Positions 17,653 to 25,875 of a DNA stretch of 50,729 nucleotides are shown one piece after another. Under the pieces are notes generated by a model that searched no databases, was not told the origin of the DNA, and saw only the letters and a program-made list of their open reading frames with translations. This DNA is from an uncultured Saprospiraceae bacterium (GTDB lineage: Bacteria > Bacteroidota > Bacteroidia > Chitinophagales > Saprospiraceae): NCBI GenBank assembly GCA_937921595.1, contig CAKZTD010000126.1, forward strand, positions 1 through 50,729, read 5' to 3'. Position numbers and translations under genes: made by a program. Every line of letters begins with the position of its first letter. Position 1 is the first letter of the stretch.

Positions 17653-18516
17653 ATGGAAAACATTTTAATTACAGGCGTTTCAACTGGTATCGGTTATGAT
17701 GCCGTAAAACTTTTTCTTGAGAAAGGCTATTTCGTATTCGGTAGTGTACGAAAGCAAGCAGATGCTGATCGACTAAAGAATGATTTTGGTAAAAATTTCC
17801 ATCCATTGATTTTCGATGTGTGCGATCAAGAAGCCATCAATCAATCAGTCTCTGAAGTTAAAAAGATCCTTGATGGAAAAGGAATTTCCTGCCTAGTTAA
17901 TAACGCAGGTTATGCCGTAAACGGCCCTTTACAACATTTGGATATCAAAGATTTACATCAGCAATTCGACGTAAATGTTTATGGTGTTCTTCGTGTTGTA
18001 CAAGCTTTTCTTCCTTTCCTTGGAGCTCAAATTCCGGCAAAATATCCTCCAGGAAAAATCATTAATATTAGTTCTGTTTCTGGTTTTGTAACAGCTCCGT
18101 TTCTAGGTGCTTATGCCATGTCAAAATATGCATTGGAGAGTATGTCTGATGCTTTACGACGAGAACTTTTTATTTATGACATCGATGTTGTAATTATGGA
18201 ACCTGGTGCAGTTTCGACAGATATCTGGGATAAAGCAAAATACCTCGATCCTAAATATCTTGACACCGATTATGGTCCTCTTTTAAAAAACTGGGAACGT
18301 ACTGTTGGTAATACTGAAAAAAATGCTGTTCCTCCTCGAGACGTTTCAGAAAAAATTTACTCTTCTTTAATACAAAAAAGACCAGCAACTCGTTATATAA
18401 TTGCAAAGAAAAAAATGATTATGCGTCTCGTAAAGTATGTCTTTTCTGATCGTTTTCTAGATAAACAAATTACTAAGAATTTTAAAGCCCGAGTGAAAAA
18501 AGGGCATGAAGTTTAA
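17653..18516 (+). CDS. SDR family oxidoreductase
   Basis: From the ATG at 17653 the product has 287 residues; a start 30 bp upstream exists but the family begins with the MxNxLITG strand. The Rossmann signature TGVSTGIG (residues 7-14), NNAG (83-86), the NISS serine (near 140-141) and YAMSK with Tyr154 and Lys158 form a classical short-chain dehydrogenase active site. The basic C-terminal tail (RPATRYIIAKKKMIMRLVKY) is typical of SDRs annotated as acting on lipids, sterols or retinoids, but the substrate cannot be read from the sequence. The M1 peptidase gene follows after 25 bp, so the two are probably co-transcribed. Confidence 0.9.
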   Translation: MENILITGVSTGIGYDAVKLFLEKGYFVFGSVRKQADADRLKNDFGKNFHPLIFDVCDQEAINQSVSEVKKILDGKGISCLVNNAGYAVNGPLQHLDIKDLHQQFDVNVYGVLRVVQAFLPFLGAQIPAKYPPGKIINISSVSGFVTAPFLGAYAMSKYALESMSDALRRELFIYDIDVVIMEPGAVSTDIWDKAKYLDPKYLDTDYGPLLKNWERTVGNTEKNAVPPRDVSEKIYSSLIQKRPATRYIIAKKKMIMRLVKYVFSDRFLDKQITKNFKARVKKGHEV

Positions 18517-18541
18517 TTATGAAGTTTAAATTTTTAATTCT

Positions 18542-20206
18542 ATGAAGTATATTTTTCTAGTTTGTTTTTCTTTTTTGATGCTGTCAAATATTCAGGCACA
18601 AGATGATTTTTATGACAGTTATCAATTTACAGAAGCAGACTCTTTGAGAGGGATGTTGCGGCCAGAAAGAACCTGTTATGATGTTACTTTTTACGAATTA
18701 AATATCAAAATAGATATTGAGGATCGTTTCATTGAAGGTTATGTAGACATGCATTTTGAAGTCAAAGAGGATTTTGAATTTCTACAGATTGATTTATATG
18801 AAAATATGAAAATTGTAGGCATCGAGTTACATGGTTTCCCTTTGACTTTCGATCGTCTTCACAATGCTGTTTTTGTGAGGCTTCCAATGCAAAAAGTTGG
18901 CAATAAAAATTCCATCCGAATACGGTACAAAGGTCATCCAGTAGTTGCTAAGCAGCCACCTTGGGATGGGGGATTTGTATGGACAAAAGACGCGAAAGGA
19001 AAACCTTGGGCAGCTGTCGCTTGCGAAGGGGACGGTGCTAGTCTATGGTGGCCTAACAAGGATCACCTAAGTGATGAGCCTGATAGTATGAGCATAAAAA
19101 TTGAAGTCCCTGATCCTTTGGTTTGTATTGCTAATGGAAATCTTAGAAATATAGAAAAGAGCGACGACGATTATACTCGCTATGATTGGTTTGTCAGTTA
19201 CCCGATCAACAATTATAATGTAACGGTCAACATTGGAGATTATGTCCATTTCTCAGATACCATAAAAACAATGGAGAAAGAAAGTCTCGCCTTAGATTAT
19301 TACGTTTTGTCGAGTAATGAAGAAAAGGCTAGAGAGCATTTCAAACAAGTACCTCAAGTGCTTCGATGTTTTGAATATTACTTTGATAAATATCCTTTTA
19401 TTGATGATGGTTATGCTTTGGTTGAAACGCCTTACCTCGGTATGGAACATCAAGGAGCCATTGCCTATGGCAACAAATATATGCGTGGTTATCTTGGAGG
19501 AATGATCCCAAGAGATATGGATTGGGATTATATTATTGTTCATGAAACTGGGCATGAGTATTTTGGAAATAGCATTAGCTGTAATGACCTTTCAGAAATG
19601 TGGATTCATGAATCTTTTACCACTTACATGGAAGCGCTTTATGTAGAATGTACTTATGGTTATGAAGATGCGGTGAGATATATGAATCACTTTCGGAGAT
19701 TTCCAAATATTCTAAATCAAGAACCAATTATTGGACCGGCAGATGTCAACTGGGAAGATTGGGGAGGCAGTGATCATTATTTTAAAGGTTCATGGATGCT
19801 TCATACTTTGCGACATACATTAAAGGATGATGTTTTGTGGTTTGATATTTTAAAATCGTTTTATCGAGAACATAGTATCTCCAATGTAGTGACCAGTGAT
19901 TTTGTAAACTTTGTCATTCAAAAAACTGGCGAAGATTATATTGAAACCTTTTTCACTCAATACCTTCGCTATCCTAACATTCCTATTTTTCATTATAAAA
20001 TCGAACAAAAAGGTAAAGATTTGGAGGTCAAATGTAAATGGGAAAATTGTATTGAAGGTTTCAATATGCCGATCCAACTTGGGAAAGCAAGCATGTATGA
20101 AAAAATACGCCCAACCACAGAATGGAATTCTTTTACGTTAAAAAATATAGCGAAAAAGGAATTTGAAGTTCCTGAGCATTTGTTTTTGATAGAGGTGAAG
20201 AAGTAG
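18542..20206 (+). CDS. Secreted M1 family metallopeptidase, short form
   Basis: The 554-residue protein has a signal peptide (MKYIFLVCFSFLMLSNIQAQ). The M1 fold is seen in the N-terminal beta domain (YDVTFYELNIKIDIEDRFIEG), the substrate-binding GMEHQGAIAYGN (the GAMEN equivalent, near 300) and the zinc site HETGH (His334, His338) with Glu357 in WIHESF. It should be a zinc aminopeptidase. At 554 residues it lacks the large C-terminal helical domain of ERAP/PepN-type enzymes and ends in a short beta-rich part. The place of the protein in the periplasm or outside is inferred from the signal. It probably shares a transcript with the SDR gene upstream. Confidence 0.92.
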   Translation: MKYIFLVCFSFLMLSNIQAQDDFYDSYQFTEADSLRGMLRPERTCYDVTFYELNIKIDIEDRFIEGYVDMHFEVKEDFEFLQIDLYENMKIVGIELHGFPLTFDRLHNAVFVRLPMQKVGNKNSIRIRYKGHPVVAKQPPWDGGFVWTKDAKGKPWAAVACEGDGASLWWPNKDHLSDEPDSMSIKIEVPDPLVCIANGNLRNIEKSDDDYTRYDWFVSYPINNYNVTVNIGDYVHFSDTIKTMEKESLALDYYVLSSNEEKAREHFKQVPQVLRCFEYYFDKYPFIDDGYALVETPYLGMEHQGAIAYGNKYMRGYLGGMIPRDMDWDYIIVHETGHEYFGNSISCNDLSEMWIHESFTTYMEALYVECTYGYEDAVRYMNHFRRFPNILNQEPIIGPADVNWEDWGGSDHYFKGSWMLHTLRHTLKDDVLWFDILKSFYREHSISNVVTSDFVNFVIQKTGEDYIETFFTQYLRYPNIPIFHYKIEQKGKDLEVKCKWENCIEGFNMPIQLGKASMYEKIRPTTEWNSFTLKNIAKKEFEVPEHLFLIEVKK

Positions 20207-20215
20207 TAGCAACAA

Positions 20216-20252
20216 CAAAAAAGCTCATCCGAATGTCGAATGAGCTTTTTCT
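20216..20252. terminator. Bidirectional terminator between the M1 peptidase gene and rplS
   Basis: AAGCTCAT (20221-20228) pairs with ATGAGCTT (20240-20247). An A-run precedes it and a T-run follows, so it works on both strands for the convergent pair. Confidence 0.85.
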
Positions 20253-20278
20253 TATATTAAAAATAGTTCTTAAAAGTC

Positions 20279-20629
20279 CTATTTAACGTATTTTTTCTCT
20301 TTGATACGAGCTTTCTTACCTACAAGATCACGTAAGTAGTATAATTTAGCACGTCTAACTCTACCTCTTTTAAGGATTTTGATATCAACAATAGCAGGTG
20401 AGTATAATGGGAAGATACGCTCTACACCAACACCATTTGAAATCTTTCGAACGGTAAAAGTCTTAGTTGTACCGGTTCCTTTAATCTGGATAACGTCCCC
20501 TCTATATGCCTGAATTCTCTCTTTAGCTCCCTCAACAATCTTGTAATCTACTACAACATTATCACCAGGACGGAATTCCGGATGTTTTTTAGTTTCGTAC
20601 AAATCTTGTACATATTTTATGGCATCCAT
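20279..20629 (-). CDS. rplS: 50S ribosomal protein L19
   Basis: The 116-residue protein matches bL19 from end to end: [22 protein letters not shown] with the [10 protein letters not shown] motif, [21 protein letters not shown], and the basic [20 protein letters not shown]-terminal part. bL19 sits at the interface of the ribosomal subunits. In many bacteria rplS follows trmD; here it is alone, between the M1 peptidase gene (convergent) and the PKD genes (same strand). Confidence 0.98.
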   Translation of the reverse strand: MDAIKYVQDLYETKKHPEFRPGDNVVVDYKIVEGAKERIQAYRGDVIQIKGTGTTKTFTVRKISNGVGVERIFPLYSPAIVDIKILKRGRVRRAKLYYLRDLVGKKARIKEKKYVK

Positions 20630-20671
20630 CGTTCAATATTTTTAAAATTGTTAAAATTTATTTTCGGACTG

Positions 20672-20679
20672 CAAAGATA
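20672..20679 (-). promoter_or_regulatory. rplS -7 promoter box
   Basis: On the minus strand TATCTTTGC is an excellent match to the Bacteroidota TAnnTTTG box, 42 bp upstream of the rplS ATG. The expected -33 TTG is not clear. Confidence 0.5.
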
Positions 20680-20790
20680 AGTATATTTTTTAAATAATAT
20701 CGCCTTTTGAATTATTTTTTCTCAATTCTAAATAAATTTTGAAGCCTGTTTTATAGAAAACCCAAGACAAGCTTACCAAAACAGTAACTT

Positions 20791-23043
20791 CTACCGAATT
20801 AGCGTCGCAAATCCCTTAAGTTCTCGTGGCATTCCTCTAGGTCCAGTAAACCTCACTAAAACCATATATACCCCATTAGGAGACATTCTTCCAACATTAT
20901 TCTTCATTCCATTCCACCCTTCCATAGGATCACTCGATTCGAAAACTACCCCACCCCATCGATTCACTATTTTCATTCTAAAATCACGCATTCCTCGAAA
21001 AAATCCGCCGCCTCGAAAAAATTCATTGGTTCCATCTTCATTTGGCGTAAAAGCATTTGGTAAGAAATAAGTCACCTGAGGTTCCACATCAATATATTGA
21101 ATCATCGTATCTAAACAACCATATAAATGTGTAATCACTAATTGTACTTCCATCAATCCAGTATCTGGAAATACAAAACTCGGGTTTTGCAAAATAGTAC
21201 TTCCATATTGATCGAAACTCCATTCCCATGCTGCTGCACGAATCGATTGATCTAAAAAAGAAACCTCTGGTTCAAAATTAGTTATTCGATCTGGATTAAA
21301 AGTGAAATCAGCAATCGGTAAAGAATCAATCAAAATCCAGTTTGGAAATGCTCGACTTGTAGAACAACCAATAGGTGAAGTGATATCTAATGATATATCA
21401 AATATTCCCGGTTGATTAAAAGCATAGAGTGGACTTATGTCTCCCGAAAATCCACCATCTCCAAAATCCCAAACTATGTCATAAGTGGAATCTATCGGTG
21501 ATGATAAGTTCTCAAAAAATATCTCAGCTGGTGGACAACCAACGAAAGAACTCGGTTCTATAATAATCAATGGTGGTACCGGATACCAATTGACCTGTTG
21601 GATAAGTGTTCCTGTACATCCCCAATCATCGGTCACTGTTAAAGCCACATCATATAAACCCGGATCTTCATATTCATGGATTGGATCAGCTTCATTAGAA
21701 GTATTCCCATCGCCGAAATTCCATTCGTAAGTAGCTATATTTCCATTCCCTGTACTTGCCAGATTGGAATAACTTACTGGTCCTGCAACACAAGTATCAT
21801 ATTCAAATTCGAATGTCGCAAATACCGGAGTTGCTATTCTCACTTCGACATCCGCAGTATCTGAGCATTGAGTTCCTGGATTCAAGACCATCATTCCAGG
21901 ATAGATTCCTGGCCCTGGAAAAGTAACAGTAGGCTCTGGTTCTGGAAATACCCAATCTTGGCCATTTACCTCAAAATGCCAAGCATATTCATCGATAAAT
22001 TGAGATTGAAAACTCGCATTTTCAAAAGTAAATGTTGATTCATCACAGCTTTCATAAATATAAACATCATCGATTATGGTTCCCTCTAATTCTGCAACAA
22101 CTGTAGGTTCACAATAAGCAACATTGAATTGGAAGTCTCTTTGTACCGTACTCAACAATTCTCCATTCCGAAATTCTTTTACACAAATCCCTACTACAAA
22201 TTGACCTTGCGTAACTGGGACTCCGTTTAGAAAACCTGTAAAAGGATCAATGCTAACTACTGGATTTCCAGCCAAAGGAGCCAAGGCATTATATGTCGAC
22301 AATATAAAATCTACCCCTTCATACACTGGTGGATCATCTGGATTTGGATAGATTCCATTAGATGCGGTAGGATTACCAAAAAGGCCACCGCCTTTTAATG
22401 GCGAACAAAATTCATAAACCAATTGATCTCCTTCAGCATCGATCGCTGAATGGTCAAAATTTAATTCTTGATCTACACAAATAATAATAGGAGGAAAATT
22501 CGCAAAAACTGGGCTATTATTACATTCTGTTTGAGCAGCAGGTGTTAATTCAACAGTATAGGTTGCACCTGTTTCATCTGGATTATAAATATTTGAAATA
22601 GAAGAATTTCGACAACATCGTTGGTAAGTAATGTGATAACTATCAGGACTATCTGGAAGGCTTTGCTCAAATTCGTAAATACCTTCTTGCACACATATAT
22701 TCGGAGGAACGATCAAACAAGGATTTCCTGCATCTGCCTCAAGCCAAGTAATCTCTGGAGCATCTAGATTCAATGTTGAAATAAAAGGAACAATATCATC
22801 ACCTTTATAAATGGTTACCGTTCCAATTGCAGTTCCTGGTAAGGAATCAAAATCTTGCCCATTACCTGCACAGTCTCTGTATATTTTTAAAGTGAAGCGA
22901 TAAATCTTCGCATTAGGATTGTTAGGATCAACACCAAGGCATTCATAATAAACTTCTCCTCCAACAATATGATAAGCATAACTATGAATCGAAAAACACA
23001 GCATTCCGAAAAATAAGAATAAATTTTTCAGGAACTTGCTCAT
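20791..23043 (-). CDS. PKD-domain protein with gliding-motility (CHU_C/T9SS type B) C-terminus, copy 1
   Basis: The 750-residue protein has a signal peptide (MSKFLKNLFLFFGMLCFSIHSYA) and a conserved N-terminal region beginning HIVGGEVYYECLG with a RCCRNSSISNI cysteine block. Three PKD-type beta domains follow: EWNFGDGNTSNEADP near 440, VWDFGDGGFSGDISP near 525 and a divergent WEWSFDQYGS unit near 610. The C-terminal 95 residues from VTYFLPNAFTPNEDGTN to the end are the gliding motility-associated type B sorting domain (CHU_C). It should be secreted by T9SS and stay on or leave the cell surface. It is the first of three tandem paralogues read on the minus strand, and is the last in the transcription direction. 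Confidence 0.93.
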   Translation of the reverse strand: MSKFLKNLFLFFGMLCFSIHSYAYHIVGGEVYYECLGVDPNNPNAKIYRFTLKIYRDCAGNGQDFDSLPGTAIGTVTIYKGDDIVPFISTLNLDAPEITWLEADAGNPCLIVPPNICVQEGIYEFEQSLPDSPDSYHITYQRCCRNSSISNIYNPDETGATYTVELTPAAQTECNNSPVFANFPPIIICVDQELNFDHSAIDAEGDQLVYEFCSPLKGGGLFGNPTASNGIYPNPDDPPVYEGVDFILSTYNALAPLAGNPVVSIDPFTGFLNGVPVTQGQFVVGICVKEFRNGELLSTVQRDFQFNVAYCEPTVVAELEGTIIDDVYIYESCDESTFTFENASFQSQFIDEYAWHFEVNGQDWVFPEPEPTVTFPGPGIYPGMMVLNPGTQCSDTADVEVRIATPVFATFEFEYDTCVAGPVSYSNLASTGNGNIATYEWNFGDGNTSNEADPIHEYEDPGLYDVALTVTDDWGCTGTLIQQVNWYPVPPLIIIEPSSFVGCPPAEIFFENLSSPIDSTYDIVWDFGDGGFSGDISPLYAFNQPGIFDISLDITSPIGCSTSRAFPNWILIDSLPIADFTFNPDRITNFEPEVSFLDQSIRAAAWEWSFDQYGSTILQNPSFVFPDTGLMEVQLVITHLYGCLDTMIQYIDVEPQVTYFLPNAFTPNEDGTNEFFRGGGFFRGMRDFRMKIVNRWGGVVFESSDPMEGWNGMKNNVGRMSPNGVYMVLVRFTGPRGMPRELKGFATLIR

Positions 23044-23104
23044 TAGTTTGTTTTGTTCAAGAATGAAGTTGTTCGAGAATAGTATAAAAATTAAAACTCC
23101 TCCA

Positions 23105-23170
23105 TCTTAAAAAACGGTGCCCGATATTAGGTTTTCGAGTTCTCTTAAAATTAAAAACCTAATACCGTTT
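23105..23170 (-). terminator. Long hairpin with T-run after PKD copy 2
   Basis: TATTAGGTTTT (23125-23135) pairs with AAAACCTAATA (23154-23164), and AAACGG (23112-23117) with CCGTTT (23165-23170), leaving a bulge of 7 bases. On the minus strand it ends in CCGTTTTTT, so it looks like the terminator of the gene at 23246-25480. The GATATTAGGTTTTCG core is also in the repeat elements at 36753 and 44674. Confidence 0.7.
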
Positions 23171-23245
23171 CTTTCCTATTTGGAACTAACTGTTGAAGTT
23201 CTTATTTCTATTATATATTTTTCCAAGTACTTATTTCCATTTTTG

Positions 23246-25480
23246 TCAACGGATCAAAGTAGCATATCCTTTAAATTCTTTCGGCATTCCTCTTGGTCCG
23301 GTATATTGAACATAGACCAGATAAACTCCATTGGGAGATATCCTACCTGAGTTAAATTCCATTCCATTCCATCCTTCCATCGGATCCCGAGACTCAAAAA
23401 CAATTCCGCCCCAACGGTTCATGATTTTCATATTATAATCTCTCATTCCTCTAAAAAAGCCTCCACCTCGATAAAACTCATTGGTTCCATCCTCGTTTGG
23501 TGTAAATGCATTTGGTAGAAAATAAGTAACCTTAGGTTCTACATCCACATATTGAATGATCGTATCTAAACAACCATAAAGATGAGTAATGACTAATTGA
23601 ACTTCCATCAATCCAGTATCTGGAAAAACAAAACTAGGGTTTTGTAAAATGGTACTTCCATATTGATCAAAGGTCCACTCCCAAGCTGCTGCCCGAACTG
23701 ATTCATCAGTAAATTCAACTTCTGGCTCAAAGTTATCTGCTTTCTCTGGTGAAAAGCTAAAGTCAGCAACAGGTAAAGAATCTATGGCAATCCAATTCCT
23801 AAACTCTCGGCTCGTATAACAACCAATTGGTGAAGTAATTTCAATATTTACATCATACAGTCCTGGCGATTCATAAATATGTGAAGGACTAATCATACTA
23901 TCAACACCTCCATCTCCAAAAGTCCATGTCAATTCATAGGTACTGTCAATTGGACTAGAAAGATTAACAAATCCAACTTCTAATGGTGGACAACCAATGA
24001 AAGTACTCGGTTCAATGACAATTAGTGGTGGCACTGGAAACCAGTTTACCATTTCTGTTACTGTTTCTGTACAGCCAATGGAATCGACTACTGTTAGCGT
24101 CACTGGAAACAATCCGGGATCCTCATACATATGGGTTGGATTCACTTCATCAGACACTTCTCCATCTCCAAAATCCCAATCCCATTCTGTCAATGCTTGA
24201 TTAGTCAGAATTGTCAAATCAGTATAATCTACAGGGCCTGCAATACAGGTATCATATTCAAATTCAAAACCTGGATCTATCGGAGGAGTAATAGTAACTT
24301 CTATATCTACTGTATCAGAACATTGAGTACCTGGATTGACAATCATTGAACCTGGAAAATACCCTGGTCCAGGGAAAGTTACCGTAACATCTCTTGTATC
24401 AAAAGATAAAGGTTGATTTCCTGGAATATCAAAACTCCACACATATTCTTCAATAAATGCTACATCTGTACTTTCATTAATAAATGTCAAAGTAGAGTCA
24501 ACACAAGACTGGTAAATTAAAGATTCACCAGCTTCTACTCCTTCTATATCAGCATTGATAATCGGCTCGCAAAAAGCAACGTTAAATTGATATTCTCGCT
24601 TAATCGTACTCAACAATTCTCCATTTCGAAATTCCTGAACACAAATTCCAACGACAAATTGACCTTGTTCGGTTGGAGTCCCTGTAATAATTCCATCAAA
24701 GGAATTAATAGTTACCTGTGGAGTTCCTCCTAAAGGATTTAAAGCAGAGTACAATGATAAAATAAATTGAACATTATCATAAGGTGGGGCAGCATCTGGA
24801 TTTGGTGCAACATCCATAATCGAACCTCCTCCAAAAGGGCTACAAAAACTGTACACTAATTGGTCACCGTCAGCATCGAAAGCAGCACTATTAATATTCA
24901 ATGGTTCATTTACACACAGTACTGCTTCTGGAAGATTTTCAAAAGTTGGAGAGGAATTACAAACGTTCTGTGCTGCTGGAGTCAATTGAATTTCATAAGT
25001 TGCTCCCTCTTCTCCTGGGTTTTCAATATTAGTAATCGTATTATTTCTACAACATCTTTGATATACTATGGTATAACCTTGCGTACTAATTGGCAAACTT
25101 AAATCAAAAGTATAAACACCACTCTCCGCACAGATATTTGGAGGTAATATCACACATGGATTAGAATCATCATTATTAATTGGACTTACTATAGGTGCAT
25201 CTAAACTTACATTCGCAAACTCAAATTGACTAGAACCTTGAAAAACGGATACCGTTCCAGTCAAACCACCATTTGGGGATGAATCAAACTGAGCTCCTCC
25301 TCCATCACAATCTCTATAAACAGTCATTGTAAATACATATAACTGATTCCCAGGAATGTTGTCATCGGGACCATTGCATACATAGGTCATCTCCCCTCCT
25401 ATTATATGCGCCGCATTTGCAGAGGATATCCCTATAAAAAGGATCACTAAAGTGAAAAATATCTGATGTAAGTTCTTCAT
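23246..25480 (-). CDS. PKD-domain protein with gliding-motility (CHU_C/T9SS type B) C-terminus, copy 2
   Basis: I place the start at the ATG at 25480 (744 residues), which gives the signal peptide MKNLHQIFFTLVILFIGISS...ANA; an upstream ATG adds 17 unlikely residues. Domain order equals copy 1: HIIGGEMTYVC, RCCRNNTITNI, PKD units (DWDFGDGEVSDEVNP, TWTFGDGGVDSMISP, WEWTFDQYGS) and a CHU_C domain from VTYFLPNAFTPNEDGTN. From the third PKD unit to the end it is almost identical to copy 1, while the middle differs more, suggesting duplication plus conversion of the C-terminal part. Secretion by T9SS is inferred. Confidence 0.93.
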   Translation of the reverse strand: MKNLHQIFFTLVILFIGISSANAAHIIGGEMTYVCNGPDDNIPGNQLYVFTMTVYRDCDGGGAQFDSSPNGGLTGTVSVFQGSSQFEFANVSLDAPIVSPINNDDSNPCVILPPNICAESGVYTFDLSLPISTQGYTIVYQRCCRNNTITNIENPGEEGATYEIQLTPAAQNVCNSSPTFENLPEAVLCVNEPLNINSAAFDADGDQLVYSFCSPFGGGSIMDVAPNPDAAPPYDNVQFILSLYSALNPLGGTPQVTINSFDGIITGTPTEQGQFVVGICVQEFRNGELLSTIKREYQFNVAFCEPIINADIEGVEAGESLIYQSCVDSTLTFINESTDVAFIEEYVWSFDIPGNQPLSFDTRDVTVTFPGPGYFPGSMIVNPGTQCSDTVDIEVTITPPIDPGFEFEYDTCIAGPVDYTDLTILTNQALTEWDWDFGDGEVSDEVNPTHMYEDPGLFPVTLTVVDSIGCTETVTEMVNWFPVPPLIVIEPSTFIGCPPLEVGFVNLSSPIDSTYELTWTFGDGGVDSMISPSHIYESPGLYDVNIEITSPIGCYTSREFRNWIAIDSLPVADFSFSPEKADNFEPEVEFTDESVRAAAWEWTFDQYGSTILQNPSFVFPDTGLMEVQLVITHLYGCLDTIIQYVDVEPKVTYFLPNAFTPNEDGTNEFYRGGGFFRGMRDYNMKIMNRWGGIVFESRDPMEGWNGMEFNSGRISPNGVYLVYVQYTGPRGMPKEFKGYATLIR

Positions 25481-25875
25481 GATTTGGTTTTGTATGCAAG
25501 ATAAAAGTAAACTAAAAAGCCGTAGAATCATATCAATTAATTCCGGCGAATGAAAGTCAATCTAGTATATTTTGAAATAGCTTATTAGTTTAAAACAGAG
25601 CAATTGGGAGAGAGTTCCATTAGGAAATGCACTTTTAAAATTTTCAAAGCTTTATCAAAATTAGCGGATAATTTTCATTGTAAAATCTTCCCTTGGCGGC
25701 TCTCAGGGAAAGTAAATAAGCTAAAGGCACATGATAATATAATGAATAAAATCTCGATTAAAACTTAAATTAGGCATAATTCAAGAAAAAGTCCAGACTT
25801 AGTCCATCTTTTCAAGTACGTAAGATAGGGATTATCGCAATAAGAGGAAAATGAATTAACAGTTTTGTCAGGCTT
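25481..25875. other. Intergenic region between PKD copies 2 and 3
   Basis: This 395-bp AT-rich gap holds the upstream region of copy 2 and the downstream region of copy 3. A TAATTTTG box on the minus strand (25656-25663) fits TAnnTTTG but lacks a -33 partner. GATAGGGATTATCGCAATAAG near 25826 faintly resembles the TAGGGATAGAT linker of the hairpin arrays. No gene is visible. Confidence 0.5.

Noticed and set aside
25806-25850. Degenerate copy of the TAGGGATAGAT linker
   Set aside because: Only GATAGGGAT is shared and no palindromic unit is attached; chance match in AT-rich DNA is likely.
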